Part shown: piece by piece, positions 51,943 to 61,173 of the stretch
Position numbering within the stretch: the first letter of the stretch is position 1
Layout: the number at the start of each line of letters is the position of its first letter
Assembly (NCBI GenBank): GCA_048887165.1
Contig: JBHLJZ010000007.1
Coordinates: 1-64,000 of the forward strand
DNA from: SOKP01 sp048887165
Lineage (GTDB): Archaea; Asgardarchaeota; Lokiarchaeia; Sigyniarchaeales; SOKP01
Direction: 5' to 3'
DNA length: 64,000 nucleotides
Program-made: the position numbers and the translations under genes
The notes under the pieces: model-generated
What the model saw: the letters and a program-made list of their open reading frames with translations, nothing else
Told to the model about the DNA's origin: nothing
The model's database searches: none

Positions 51943-52248
51943 TTATGCGAGTCCTATAATAGCTAATGCTTCCCTTAAAGTCATTAAAGGTTCTATCTTA
52001 TAATGCACTCCTTCGACTTCAAAATATCCCGTTAATCTTTTTGCAATTGCAACATACCCTTCATGTGATTTATCATCATCAACTTCGTAAATCCCATATG
52101 CTTTAATTAATCCATTATCATTTGAGACAGTTGCATAAATCTGGGGCGGTTTAACATAATCGGGAAGTTTTGGCAACTTTGGTAAAATTTTACCTATTTC
52201 TTCTGCTTTCTCTCCAGGAAAGTAAATTAAAGTTAAGAAATTTACCAT
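51943..52248 (-). CDS. Conserved-looking small protein, possible alpha+beta barrel (101 aa)
   Basis: A 101-residue soluble protein. MVNFLTLIYFPGEKAEEIGK, a segment PQIYATVSNDNGLIKAYGIY and then helical TLREALAIIGLA give a ferredoxin-like beta-alpha-beta pattern as in dimeric alpha+beta barrels. No catalytic residue pattern is recognised. It is flanked on both sides by copies of a 36-base repeat. Family and function unknown. Confidence 0.7.
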   Translation of the reverse strand: MVNFLTLIYFPGEKAEEIGKILPKLPKLPDYVKPPQIYATVSNDNGLIKAYGIYEVDDDKSHEGYVAIAKRLTGYFEVEGVHYKIEPLMTLREALAIIGLA

Positions 52249-52581
52249 TTATGACTTCACCTCTCTTTTTAAAATTGATATGTTAAATTATTATTAGATT
52301 TTGCTGTGGGTAGTAATATTAATATCAACTATTTAAGGATTTACTAAAAATTAAGGTTTAATGTTATTTGGAAAAAATGATATTCTTTTATTATTTATTT
52401 ATAGTTAATTAATGCTGAATAAGTTGAATAGTAAATTAAAAAAAGATATTGGTTTTTCCTCATTTTAAAATATCCTAAAAGCACTTTTTAAATTGTATTT
52501 TTAAAATATTAAGCAAATCTTTTAAGATGTAATATGACGCCTGTTATTTAATAAAATATAAAAAAAATAGGTGACAAATGA
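52249..52581. other. 333-base intergenic region with the second repeat
   Basis: No gene seen. The stretch holds the 36-base repeat at 52381-52416 and AT-rich filler. It carries the promoters of the 101-residue gene (minus) and the four-helix membrane gene (plus). Confidence 0.5.
52381..52416 (+). repeat. 36-base repeat, copy 2
   Basis: Second copy of the element at 51781-51816 (33 of 36 bases the same), 600 bases away, with the 101-residue gene in between. Read on the minus strand it has a TATA-like CTATAAATAAATAA, about 133 bases before the start of that gene. Confidence 0.6.
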
Positions 52582-53103
52582 ATGGAATTAGGAAAACTTT
52601 TAAGTTTAATAGGTGGAATTATAACTCTAATTGCAACCTATGTCTTTGCGTGGTTTGTAGTTGATATAACTGGCACTCTTTACTATGGGCATGGTATAGG
52701 GATCGTTATAAGTTTACCAGAAACATTTGCAAATGCAGAATCTATTGCTGCTAGTTGGGGACCAGATATACCTGGTTTTGTTCTTTATATTGTAGGAGGA
52801 TGCCTTATATTCTTTTTGTTCTCTGGTATTCTAATATTACTAGGTGTAAAAAACCGAATAATCCCTATAATTGGAGCAATTATGCCGATCGCGATTGCAC
52901 TTGCTGTTATCTCTAGTCCTTTTAATGTTCCTCCAAATGTTATAAATTACATTGCTCCATTTTCAAGTGAAAGTTTAGGTGGATTTCCCCTTAATATAAT
53001 AATTGGACCAACAGGATATGGTGCTTCTGTATCACTAGGAAATTATCTATTACTTGCTGGAGGAGTATTAGGAGTTATTGGTGGAATATTACCAAGAGAC
53101 TGA
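52582..53103 (+). CDS. Four-helix membrane protein (173 aa)
   Basis: Integral membrane protein of unknown function. Hydrophobic segments are at about 7-28, 64-86, 91-111 and 150-170, with a large glycine-rich extracytosolic loop (GGFPLNIIIGPTGYG). No known motif. The start is ATG preceded by AGGTGACAA. A hairpin lies 76 bases after the stop. It stands alone between convergent and divergent neighbours. Confidence 0.7.
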   Translation: MELGKLLSLIGGIITLIATYVFAWFVVDITGTLYYGHGIGIVISLPETFANAESIAASWGPDIPGFVLYIVGGCLIFFLFSGILILLGVKNRIIPIIGAIMPIAIALAVISSPFNVPPNVINYIAPFSSESLGGFPLNIIIGPTGYGASVSLGNYLLLAGGVLGVIGGILPRD

Positions 53104-53178
53104 AGTTATAAATGTATAAATTTCATTTTTTTTATATTTTAAAATAATGAAGACTAATCAATTTCGAGATTATTTGTA

Positions 53179-53204
53179 AATGCCGATAAAATTATATCGG
53201 TATT
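53179..53204 (+). terminator. Hairpin after the four-helix membrane gene
   Basis: Arms AATGCCGATA (53179-53188) and TATCGGTATT (53195-53204) pair over ten positions with one G:T, a six-base loop, then TTAACTTTT. Its location downstream of the gene end and T-rich tail suggest a 3' end signal; it is GC-richer than the rest of the region. Confidence 0.42.
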
Positions 53205-53367
53205 TTAACTTTTACAACAGCTATAAGATAAATATCGCTCCGAATATTATAAAACAGAACAAAAATATGATTAACATCTTCAATTACCGCAACGCATCTA
53301 TTGTCTCCGAATGCAAAATTTTTAATTAAAAAAGATAATAAAAAGAAAAATTTTAACTAATACTTAT

Positions 53368-53679
53368 TTATAATTTAGTACCACAGAGTAAACAATATTT
53401 TTGCCTATTATTATCAAGTTTTACGCCACAATTAGGACAGAAATAAGGTTTTTCAATATTTATTATTTCCTCATTTGTTGTAGTTCTCTGAGAATTTTGA
53501 GTTTCTATACTCTCAGATACTTTTTCGTTATATTCTTTTGAGGATTTTCTTTGGGATAGAAGATATAAAAGAATTAAGGCTATTAAAGCAAAAACAATGA
53601 ATCCTAAGATTATGAATATTAACCCACTTGTTCCCCAATCGAACATATGATTCATTCCATAGTGATCATAATCATACAT
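53368..53679 (-). CDS. Membrane-anchored zinc-ribbon protein (103 aa)
   Basis: A single membrane helix (about 19-43, LIFIILGFIVFALIALILLYL), a polar linker, then a zinc ribbon YFCPNCGVKLDN with YCLLCGTKL. It starts MYDYDHYGMNH. The next upstream gene on the strand, another small membrane protein, is 23 bases away, so they are likely an operon. Function unknown; membrane-tethered zinc ribbons often regulate or scaffold neighbours. Confidence 0.75.
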   Translation of the reverse strand: MYDYDHYGMNHMFDWGTSGLIFIILGFIVFALIALILLYLLSQRKSSKEYNEKVSESIETQNSQRTTTNEEIINIEKPYFCPNCGVKLDNNRQKYCLLCGTKL

Positions 53680-53702
53680 TATCTTAACACCTCAGATGTA
53701 AA

Positions 53703-53987
53703 TTAAGTTCTGTTTTCTTTGACTTTTATGTTTGATTGACTTTGTTGATAATTTCCTCTAACTAATAAGTAAAGTAATAAGCCTAATACATTAAAAATCA
53801 GAGACATTATTAACCATATCTCAGAATTAACAATTCCTCTTCTGACAGCGTCTTTATGGACATAATAGGCGATTATAACACTAGTAATAATGTACCCACC
53901 CATCCCTAATACCATAATTAACCATGAATACGGCCCAAATATGCTAATTAACCAATCCATCATATGAAAATCTGCATCAAAAATCAT
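53703..53987 (-). CDS. Small PLDc_N-like membrane protein (94 aa)
   Basis: A 94-residue protein with two helices (about 17-42 and 57-77), SWLIMVLGMGGYIITSVIIA and WLIMSLIFNVLGLLLYLLVR, separated by YYVHKDAVRRG. The end of the second helix, NVLGLLLYLLVRG, resembles the short PLDc_N membrane domain. No enzymatic part follows. Co-transcribed with the zinc-ribbon membrane protein downstream. Confidence 0.7.
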   Translation of the reverse strand: MIFDADFHMMDWLISIFGPYSWLIMVLGMGGYIITSVIIAYYVHKDAVRRGIVNSEIWLIMSLIFNVLGLLLYLLVRGNYQQSQSNIKVKENRT

Positions 53988-54162
53988 TTTTCCACCAATT
54001 TTTATTATTTTATTATTCTGAAATATATCTATAGAAATATAGATTTAAGAATTGGTATTATAAAATATATGTTATTACCAAAAATAGGATAAGTTAAACA
54101 AACTCATTAATATTAACTAATTATATAATATATTCTACACCCACATGCAATCCAAAGTTCTC

Positions 54163-55359
54163 TTATTTTTTATTTGGAAAGGACTTTTCATAACACCGGA
54201 CTGGAAAATCATTAGGTAATGCTGCAACACATCGATTGCAGGATGTACACGCTGAACTATCTTTTTTCCCAACTTTAATTTGCTTAACGAGAAGTGGCTC
54301 TCTAATAAATGGTCTACACATAGATATGAAATCGGCATAGCCACTATTTATAATATTTTCCATACAATTAAGGGTTCTCAAGCCTCCTACAAGTATAAGT
54401 GGCGTTTTTCCTATATGTGGTTTGATAAATTTTGCTAATTCTAAATTGTATGCTTCTTGTAAATCAAATTTACCTTGCATTTCATGAAACATTTTTTTTG
54501 CTGAATCTCTTATACTTTCAGGAACCCATTGTACAAGTTCTTCTGATGGTACTTCACCTCGAACAACATCAAACAGAGAATAGTGATTCGTCCCCCCACT
54601 TATCTCAATTGCGCTAATTCCAAGCTCTACTAACCATTTTGCATACCTTGCAGCTAAAGGAGGAGTAATACCTTCTTTCTGTGTATGATCATGAGCATTT
54701 AATTTAATTAAAATAGGCATATCCTTAGGAATCACACTCTTAATCTGTAAGAATATTTCTTTCAAGTATCGAAACATATTCTCATCAGAACCACCCCATT
54801 TATCGGTTCTATGATTAAAGTAAGGAGAAAGAAATTGATTTATTAAGTAGCCATGGGCAGCATGAATTTGAATTGCATCGACCCCTGCATTTACCGCACG
54901 CTCTGCAGCATCACCAAAAAGCCTAATAGTCTCTTTAATTTCTGATTCATTCATTTCTTTAGGTTTTGAAAAGGTGAAAGGATTCATAACTTTCTTAGAA
55001 GGTCCTAGAGGGGTAGTTCCTATAATTTGGGGATAGGTCTGTGGTCCTGCATGCACGAGTTGTATCGCTACTTTTCCATTTTCCTTATATATCGTATCTG
55101 TAACTGCTTTTATTCCAGAGATATGGTCATCAGAATAAATGCCGGTTTGATATTTAAACGCTCTGCCAAACGGGTGAATATACATATATCCTAACACAAT
55201 TAAACCAATTTCTCCCTTTGCAAGTGTTTTATACATCTTAATCATATTATCTGACACAAATCCTTTATCGTCCGCCATGTTTTCACAAGTAGCAGACCGT
55301 ATAAATCGATTGTTGACATCCATATTACCGATCTTTATAGAATCGAACATTCTTGTCAT
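54163..55359 (-). CDS. Old Yellow Enzyme-family NADH:flavin oxidoreductase (second copy)
   Basis: A 398-residue FMN ene-reductase paralogous to the one at 12008-13165. IQIHAAHGYLINQFLSPYFN, WGGSDENMFRYLKEIF and the phosphate-binding LILVGGLRTLN are present. Cys371, 374, 377 and 389 give C-x2-C-x2-C-x11-C, suggesting a 4Fe-4S site. Again the FAD/NADPH domain is absent. Unlike copy one it has no adjacent transporter. Both may reduce enoyl compounds by electrons passed through the Fe-S cluster. Confidence 0.9.
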   Translation of the reverse strand: MTRMFDSIKIGNMDVNNRFIRSATCENMADDKGFVSDNMIKMYKTLAKGEIGLIVLGYMYIHPFGRAFKYQTGIYSDDHISGIKAVTDTIYKENGKVAIQLVHAGPQTYPQIIGTTPLGPSKKVMNPFTFSKPKEMNESEIKETIRLFGDAAERAVNAGVDAIQIHAAHGYLINQFLSPYFNHRTDKWGGSDENMFRYLKEIFLQIKSVIPKDMPILIKLNAHDHTQKEGITPPLAARYAKWLVELGISAIEISGGTNHYSLFDVVRGEVPSEELVQWVPESIRDSAKKMFHEMQGKFDLQEAYNLELAKFIKPHIGKTPLILVGGLRTLNCMENIINSGYADFISMCRPFIREPLLVKQIKVGKKDSSACTSCNRCVAALPNDFPVRCYEKSFPNKK

Positions 55360-55450
55360 AAATTCTCAATTGTCAGGTAATTAATCATAAGCAGTAATTT
55401 ATTTATTATGTAAAAATATTTATAATTCTTAACATTCGAGTTGAAGTAAG

Positions 55451-55912
55451 TTGACAAATGAAATGAATGAAGAACAGAAGAGAAAAATTTGGAAGCTACT
55501 CTCAGGAGTTACTTTTTGTGCATTAAGTACGTGTTCTAATGGAGAACCTCAAACAACTATAGTTCAACCTTCAGTAACACCTGATTTAAAGATTATTATA
55601 TTGGCAAAAAATACGAGAAAAAAAATTAGCAATATTAAACAAAATAATCGCGTGTGGTTAACTTTTGATGCGAAAGGTATGTTTAAAATTCCTAAAGCAA
55701 TATATATTAAAGGAAAAGCAGAGTTAGAACCACTAAGTCAAAATTCGTTCGAAGAATTCCTCTCCTATCATGGTTGGGTTACAAAAAAAATCTATAAAAA
55801 GCTAACAGAAGAAGGCTTCGAACATTCAACAAGAATTATAATTAAACCAGAAAAAATCATTACAATTGGTATATTTGGGAAACTTGAAGATACTATATCT
55901 TTCACAGTTTAA
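55451..55912 (+). CDS. Pyridoxamine 5'-phosphate oxidase-like flavin-binding protein
   Basis: A 153-residue split-barrel protein. KIWKLLSGVTFCALSTCSNG, then PDLKIIILAKNTRKKISNIK and VWLTFDAKGMFKIPKAIYIK are strands of the PNPOx-like FMN- or F420-binding fold. The catalytic role in small members is often F420-dependent reduction or haem binding. The start may be TTG 55451 or ATG 55463; both are in frame and no clear leader decides. Divergent from the second Old Yellow Enzyme. Confidence 0.75.
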   Translation: MTNEMNEEQKRKIWKLLSGVTFCALSTCSNGEPQTTIVQPSVTPDLKIIILAKNTRKKISNIKQNNRVWLTFDAKGMFKIPKAIYIKGKAELEPLSQNSFEEFLSYHGWVTKKIYKKLTEEGFEHSTRIIIKPEKIITIGIFGKLEDTISFTV

Positions 55913-55958
55913 ATAAAGAAAGTTTTTACATTAAATCTTTATAAAGAAATAGCCTTTC

Positions 55959-56783
55959 GTGAATAAGCGCTTGCCAAAAGTCCGTACCAATGATATTAAT
56001 ATTAATTATAAAATTCTTGGGTCAGGAGATCCCTTTATTTTAATTCATGGGCTTAGTAGTTCATTAAATAGTTGGCCACCATACAGTATTAGGCAATTCT
56101 CCAAATATTTCAACATTATCTTATTTGACAATAGAGGTGCAGGGAGAACTGATGCTCCTGATGGAAATTATGATGCCAAAATGATGGCTGATGATACTAT
56201 TGGTCTTATGGATGCTTTAAACATTAAGAAGACTTATTTGTTAGGCTTTTCAATGGGAGGATGTATAGCCCAAGAAATAGTACTTAATTACCCTAATAGA
56301 GTGACCAAATTGATACTTTCCTCTTCCTGGTGTGGTCCTTCTCATGGAATTGTTACTCCAATCCCAAAAGATAATCCATTCCCAAAGATGCTGCCTTTTA
56401 TGAAAGAAGAAAAGTACGAAGAAGTGGCCCGAATACTAACAAATTCTTTATTTCCTGAGGGGTATAAAACAAAAAATCCTGATATTATTGAAAAAGTAGT
56501 AAAAAATTATATGGCTTATCCCCCAACTCCCAAGGGTTTTGAAGGACAGTCAGCATACGTTAAAAAGTTTGAAACTTATGATAAATTATCAAAAATAAGG
56601 ATCCCTACTTTAATTTTACATGGAACAGAAGACAAAATATTACCAGTTCAGAATGCTAAGATTATGGCTGAGGAGATACCTAATGCCGATTTAATTTTAT
56701 TCGAGAATACTGGTCATGGGCTGATTATTCAAGAACTCAAACTTTGGACCAAGAAAGTGATAGATTTTTTAGTAAGAAAATAG
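55959..56783 (+). CDS. Alpha/beta hydrolase (274 aa)
   Basis: Serine hydrolase with HGLSSSLNSWPP near the oxyanion hole, nucleophile elbow LGFSMGG (Ser98), an Asp in LHGTEDKILP and the triad His in ENTGHGLIIQE. Cap helices at about 130-200. The start is GTG at 55959 (MNKRLPKVRTNDININ) with a weak leader. It precedes the CoA-transferase gene on the same strand. Similar enzymes are haloperoxidase-like esterases and ring-cleavage product hydrolases. Confidence 0.87.
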   Translation: MNKRLPKVRTNDININYKILGSGDPFILIHGLSSSLNSWPPYSIRQFSKYFNIILFDNRGAGRTDAPDGNYDAKMMADDTIGLMDALNIKKTYLLGFSMGGCIAQEIVLNYPNRVTKLILSSSWCGPSHGIVTPIPKDNPFPKMLPFMKEEKYEEVARILTNSLFPEGYKTKNPDIIEKVVKNYMAYPPTPKGFEGQSAYVKKFETYDKLSKIRIPTLILHGTEDKILPVQNAKIMAEEIPNADLILFENTGHGLIIQELKLWTKKVIDFLVRK

Positions 56784-56833
56784 TAATTAAATAGATGTTT
56801 TAATTTTTATAAAGTAAAAATGAAGTAATTTGT

Positions 56834-58129
56834 ATGAGAGAATGGAAGGAGATTTATTCTCAAAAATACACATCAAAAGAGGAAGCGGTCTCAAATATAG
56901 AATCTGGAAATAGGGTAGTATTTGGACACGCTGCTGGGGAACCTATTGTTTTAGTAGATGAGCTTGTAATGCAAAAAGACCGTCTACAAAATGTTGAAAT
57001 CGTTCATATGGTCCCTCTTAGGGAATGTCGCTATTGTTTACCTGAGATGAAACCACATTTCCGCCATAATTCTTTATTTGCAGGGGTAGGAACACGAAAA
57101 GCAATAAAGGAAGGAAGGGCAGATTATACTCCAACTTTTTTTTCTGAAATACCTCGTTTATTTAGAGACAAGATTTTACCTGTAGATGTTGCACTTATTC
57201 AACTTTCATCTCCAGATGAGAAAGGTTTCATGAGCTATGGAGTGTCTGTAGATTACACCGTGCAAGCCGGAAAATCCTCAAAAATTGTCATTGCTGAGGT
57301 AAATGAACAAATGCCGAAAACCAATGGTCCTAATATCCATGCTTCTGAAATTGATTATATAGTGGAGACTGATAGACCCTTAATAGAAATTCCTCTTCCT
57401 AAAATTACAGAAATCGAAGAAAAGATAGGCTGTAATATAGCTTCATTAGTCCCAGATAAGTCGAATCTTCAATTAGGTATTGGGGGAATTCCTGATGCTG
57501 CATTAAAATTTCTTCAAGAAAAGAAAGATTTAGGAATTTATACCGAAATGTTCTCTGATGGAGTAGTAGAATTATACGAAAAAGGAATTATAACAAATAA
57601 ATATAATAACTTGCATCCAGGTAAATTTATTGCCACATTTTTGATGGGGACAAAGAAGCTTTACCAATTTGTTGATAATAACCCTAATGTTGAAATGCAT
57701 ACTGTCGATTATACTAATAATATTATGATTGCTGGAAAAGTTAAAAATTTAATTTCAATCAATTCTGCCCTCCAAGTTGACTTATTTGGACAGGTTTGTG
57801 CGGATACACTCGGTTATCAACAATATTCAGGTGTTGGGGGTCAAGTCGATTTTGTTCGAGCATCTAGTTTATCCCCTGGAGGTAAATCTATAATTGCACT
57901 GCCCTCATCAAATAAAAAAGAAACAATAAGCCGAATAGTTTCGAAATTAAATGAAGGATCGTGTATAACCACCTCACGTAATGATATTCATTATATAATT
58001 ACTGAATTTGGTATTGCAGATTTACGTGGAAAGACAGTACGACAAAGAGCAAAATCATTGATTAATATCGCCCATCCTAAATTTCGAGATCGACTTAAAG
58101 AAGATTTTGATAGGAACTTCATATTATGA
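56834..58129 (+). CDS. Acetyl-CoA hydrolase/4-hydroxybutyrate CoA-transferase family enzyme
   Basis: A 431-residue family-I type CoA-transferase or hydrolase. The glycine loop LQLGIGGIPDAALKFL, the region EMFSDGVVELYEKG carrying the candidate active Glu, SGVGGQVDFVRA and the end FGIADLRGKTVRQRAKSLIN are all typical. These enzymes transfer CoA between acetyl-CoA and acids such as butyrate or 4-hydroxybutyrate, or hydrolyse acetyl-CoA. With the ene-reductases and dehydrogenases nearby it may serve fermentation or syntrophic acid use. Follows the alpha/beta hydrolase. Confidence 0.92.
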   Translation: MREWKEIYSQKYTSKEEAVSNIESGNRVVFGHAAGEPIVLVDELVMQKDRLQNVEIVHMVPLRECRYCLPEMKPHFRHNSLFAGVGTRKAIKEGRADYTPTFFSEIPRLFRDKILPVDVALIQLSSPDEKGFMSYGVSVDYTVQAGKSSKIVIAEVNEQMPKTNGPNIHASEIDYIVETDRPLIEIPLPKITEIEEKIGCNIASLVPDKSNLQLGIGGIPDAALKFLQEKKDLGIYTEMFSDGVVELYEKGIITNKYNNLHPGKFIATFLMGTKKLYQFVDNNPNVEMHTVDYTNNIMIAGKVKNLISINSALQVDLFGQVCADTLGYQQYSGVGGQVDFVRASSLSPGGKSIIALPSSNKKETISRIVSKLNEGSCITTSRNDIHYIITEFGIADLRGKTVRQRAKSLINIAHPKFRDRLKEDFDRNFIL

Positions 58130-58159
58130 ATTAATCCTTTATTGTATTATTTTGAAGTA

Positions 58160-58813
58160 TTAAGACTTTTTTAACCAAGGACAAGATAAAATACATACCA
58201 TACATCCTTTATCCCCTAGGCAAGTCTTAATATTTAAAACATCCTCTCTACGTGTAGGATGATCTTTAAAGGAAATAAAAGTAAGTGCTTTTTTAGGACA
58301 TGTTTCTATACATTTTCGGCAATCACCACATTCATTTTTAATTACTTGATTTACTTGAAGTGGTATATCGGTCAAAATCGCAATTAAACGATGTAAAGGG
58401 CCATATTTTGGAGATATAATTAATAATGACCTACCCTGCCAACCAAGTCCAGCTGTTTTTGCTAAGAGTTTAAGAGACATAAATCCTAAGCGATTAATAG
58501 GATCAAATTCATCTTCAGTATGAATAATAAGTTGCCTATATCCCTTATCTTCTAAATATTCCATTATAGAAAAGGCAGCATCTTCTAAAAATAATGCAGT
58601 TTCGCTTCCAGATGCTTTTTTCCCTAACTTTCCATATTGAGCCCCTAATACAATAGCATAAGGAAACATATTTACAAATTTTTTTACATCCGTAGGAAGT
58701 CCAGTTTGCATGTCCTTTAATAAATGCATGTCAGCAATACCAAAAGTATCTATCTCTAGCTTATTGATATATTTTCTAAGATTTTCTGTTTCAATTTTCT
58801 TTTGTTCTTCCAT
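58160..58813 (-). CDS. Short QueG-like 4Fe-4S protein
   Basis: A 217-residue relative of the QueG-like protein at 37408-38331. GLGWQGRSLLIISPKYGPLH is the shared core; the two 4Fe-4S sites are CGDCRKCIETCPKKAL and CLGDKGCMVCILSCPWLKK. It is about 90 residues shorter, lacking much of the N-terminal domain. A reductive role is likely; substrate unknown. Convergent with the CoA-transferase; the flavodoxin gene 27 bases upstream on the same strand suggests a pair sharing electrons. Confidence 0.85.
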   Translation of the reverse strand: MEEQKKIETENLRKYINKLEIDTFGIADMHLLKDMQTGLPTDVKKFVNMFPYAIVLGAQYGKLGKKASGSETALFLEDAAFSIMEYLEDKGYRQLIIHTEDEFDPINRLGFMSLKLLAKTAGLGWQGRSLLIISPKYGPLHRLIAILTDIPLQVNQVIKNECGDCRKCIETCPKKALTFISFKDHPTRREDVLNIKTCLGDKGCMVCILSCPWLKKS

Positions 58814-58840
58814 AATCTACAATTTTATCCTATTTATTTT

Positions 58841-59320
58841 TTAGAAACTGTTCTGTTGCAGCTTCTGCTTAAGGTTCTGAGCAAAATCTTCTGCTTGTTT
58901 GATGTCTTCAGAATTCGGTCTACCCTTATTCATTCCCCCAAAATATTTCAAGAAACTATTTGTGTTAAATCCTTTACAAGCAAATTCATCAACAATCATA
59001 TACCCTTTAGATTGCAGTTTTTCCCTAAGTAAAGAGTGATCTTTGGCAACTTTATCTGCTCCTTGCATCGCACTGGTTGAGAAAATAAATGCTTTCCTGT
59101 TAGTAATTTGTGGTAGTTTATCAGCAAGGTCTAGCAGAAGTTTATGGTGTTTTGCACCATATATACCTGAGCCAAAACCTATTATGTCATACTCCTGAAG
59201 TTCTTCTGGGTTAATTTGCTGAGGCCTTTTTATTTGTGCATCAAGAACTTCTGCGAAGACTTTAGCAATTTTCTCAGTATTATTGTGATGGTATGAATAT
59301 AAAACCAATAGAGATTTCAT
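58841..59320 (-). CDS. Flavodoxin-family protein
   Basis: A 159-residue flavodoxin-like protein. SLLVLYSYHHNNTEKIAKVF is the FMN phosphate loop, DIIGFGSGIYGAKHHKLLLD follows, and the third FMN segment is AFIFSTSAMQG. It should carry electrons between low-potential donors and acceptors. Only two bases separate its ATG from the stop of the medium-chain dehydrogenase gene above, so the two are co-transcribed; the QueG-like gene below is a likely acceptor. Confidence 0.88.
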   Translation of the reverse strand: MKSLLVLYSYHHNNTEKIAKVFAEVLDAQIKRPQQINPEELQEYDIIGFGSGIYGAKHHKLLLDLADKLPQITNRKAFIFSTSAMQGADKVAKDHSLLREKLQSKGYMIVDEFACKGFNTNSFLKYFGGMNKGRPNSEDIKQAEDFAQNLKQKLQQNSF

Positions 59321-59322
59321 AA

Positions 59323-60318
59323 TTACCTCTCATATTTATTAGGTTTTTCTATAGTTATTACGACATTCCCCTTTTTTTGTCCTGTTTCGACATACTTGTG
59401 AGCCTCGACAATCTGTTCTAATGGATAGTATCTATCTATGACCGATTTTATCTCTCCCGCCTCAATAAGCTCTTTAAGTAAAACTAAATCTTCAGTTCTC
59501 TCGGCGATTGTACCAGATACCACTTTCTTGCTGCTTGTTATTGAAGCCCATAACCCTCTAATTCTTCGTAGCATCCCATGATTAGTTTGAAGATAAATTC
59601 CATTTTTATTTAGCGACTTTATACAACCTGAAAAGGAACTCTTACGTACTACATCAAAAATAACATCATAGTTCTCACCCATCTTGGTGAAATCTTCTTG
59701 AGTGTAATCAATTACATGGTTTATTCCAATGGAGTTCAACATTTCCAATTTTTCTGAGCTGTCTACACCAGTCACTAAAGCTCCAAATGATTTTGCAAGC
59801 TGAACCGTGAAAGTACCTATACTTCCACCAGCACCATTAATCAAAACCTTTTGTCCACTTTGTATATTTGCTTTTTTAAGAAAATACAGTGCATTAAGTC
59901 CCCCAAGAGGAACTGCGGCTGCTTCTTCATAAGTCATATTGGTCGGTTTTATTGCCATCATACATTTTTCAGGTAAGCATAGATATTCAGCATACGCACC
60001 CATATTAAAACCCGTAGATCCAAAAACTTTGTCTCCTTTTTTAAATAATGTAACATCTTTGCCTATGGCTTCAATTTCTCCAGCTGCATCCTGTCCTAAT
60101 ATTGTTATTTTCTTTGGTTTTTTTAATCCATTATAAATCCTCATGAAAAAAGCTAACGAGCGAGAGAATTTTAGACTTCGCATCTCACAATCGCCCATTG
60201 TTACTGAGGTAGCATGAATTTTTAATAATATTTCATTGTCCTTTGGACTAGGTTTTTCTACGTCTTTGAGTTGAAGTACGTCTGGTGGTCCATATCCAGT
60301 CCATATAATCGCTTTCAT
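59323..60318 (-). CDS. Zinc-free medium-chain dehydrogenase/quinone oxidoreductase
   Basis: A 331-residue MDR-family NAD(P)H-dependent enzyme. GHG-like zinc ligands of alcohol dehydrogenase are missing; the cofactor site is INGAGGSIGTFTVQLAKSFG, and the start YGPPDVLQLKDVEKPSPKDN is that of the quinone oxidoreductase/enoyl-reductase group. One of three paralogues in the last 5 kb (61547-62497, 62615-63592). It lies upstream of the flavodoxin gene, two bases away. Probable reducer of quinones, enals or enoyl compounds. Confidence 0.9.
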   Translation of the reverse strand: MKAIIWTGYGPPDVLQLKDVEKPSPKDNEILLKIHATSVTMGDCEMRSLKFSRSLAFFMRIYNGLKKPKKITILGQDAAGEIEAIGKDVTLFKKGDKVFGSTGFNMGAYAEYLCLPEKCMMAIKPTNMTYEEAAAVPLGGLNALYFLKKANIQSGQKVLINGAGGSIGTFTVQLAKSFGALVTGVDSSEKLEMLNSIGINHVIDYTQEDFTKMGENYDVIFDVVRKSSFSGCIKSLNKNGIYLQTNHGMLRRIRGLWASITSSKKVVSGTIAERTEDLVLLKELIEAGEIKSVIDRYYPLEQIVEAHKYVETGQKKGNVVITIEKPNKYER

Positions 60319-60406
60319 AACTATATCTCCTTTTTTGAAATTTTATACTTACTAAATAATTAATTGAGTAAGAATTTACTTCTTCTCAGATTTTGTAATG
60401 TATTAT

Positions 60407-61090
60407 CTATGGGATAATGGGTGGAAAAAACATAAGCGCTATTCCGATAAGTACTTCAAATAGAATTGCTAATATACCACTAAATGATGACAGAGATTCA
60501 TATGCTTTAACTTCAGGTTTTACGAGTTTCATCCCATTAGCAAACCCAATTAAAATACTGGTTGCAAATCCTAACCATCCAATAAAGGGGATTGCCAAAC
60601 CGTAAGTAACTAACCCAATTGAAAACATGAGTGTTCCAATAGACCAACCGATCATAGCAAATGCGAATCTATTGCTTTTTGTGTGAAGAATGTTTCGATA
60701 TGAGTCCATCAACGATCGCTTCTCCGCATCACTAGTAGATGAGTATTTTACTGCTATATTAATGAGCTTCCAATAATCTTTTTCAATATAGACTTGGATC
60801 GACCCTTCTGCTACTCGAAAGATTACCAAAACAATTCCTAGTATCATGTTATATGGGCTAATAACAAAAAACAACATTATAGCGAGTGTAATGACGCAAA
60901 AATGTTCTATGAGCGCTATCCCGACTCCCATTTTAAATTTTTTTGGATTGTTATTAAAATTTTGCAACTTATAGTCTGATTCATAATGCTTCGGTGTTGG
61001 TTCTAATATATACCCAAATGCTGCCATTGCAATTTGTAAAATCAAGATAAACAGAAATAGAAAACCAGATAACCTCATTAAGATTATCAT
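60407..61090 (-). CDS. Six-helix membrane protein (227 aa), possibly DUF4386-like
   Basis: Integral membrane protein of unknown function. Helices near 6-28, 55-76, 80-100, 140-160, 165-185 and 205-225. The segment GIVLVIFRVAEGSIQVY after helix 3 and GWLGFATSILIGFANGMKL recall DUF4386-type membrane proteins, an uncharacterised family. Located between two of the three MDR genes; no common role evident. Confidence 0.68.
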   Translation of the reverse strand: MIILMRLSGFLFLFILILQIAMAAFGYILEPTPKHYESDYKLQNFNNNPKKFKMGVGIALIEHFCVITLAIMLFFVISPYNMILGIVLVIFRVAEGSIQVYIEKDYWKLINIAVKYSSTSDAEKRSLMDSYRNILHTKSNRFAFAMIGWSIGTLMFSIGLVTYGLAIPFIGWLGFATSILIGFANGMKLVKPEVKAYESLSSFSGILAILFEVLIGIALMFFPPIIP

Positions 61091-61173
61091 TGGGAATCCT
61101 CCAATTTATTCATCATTTTTTTTTACCTTTTTTTTAGTTTATAATATTTATATAAAAAATTTAAAAAAGTTTA

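Noticed and set aside
54135..54344. 69-residue minus-strand frame at the end of the second Old Yellow Enzyme
   Set aside because: Shifted frame of a well-supported gene on the same strand.
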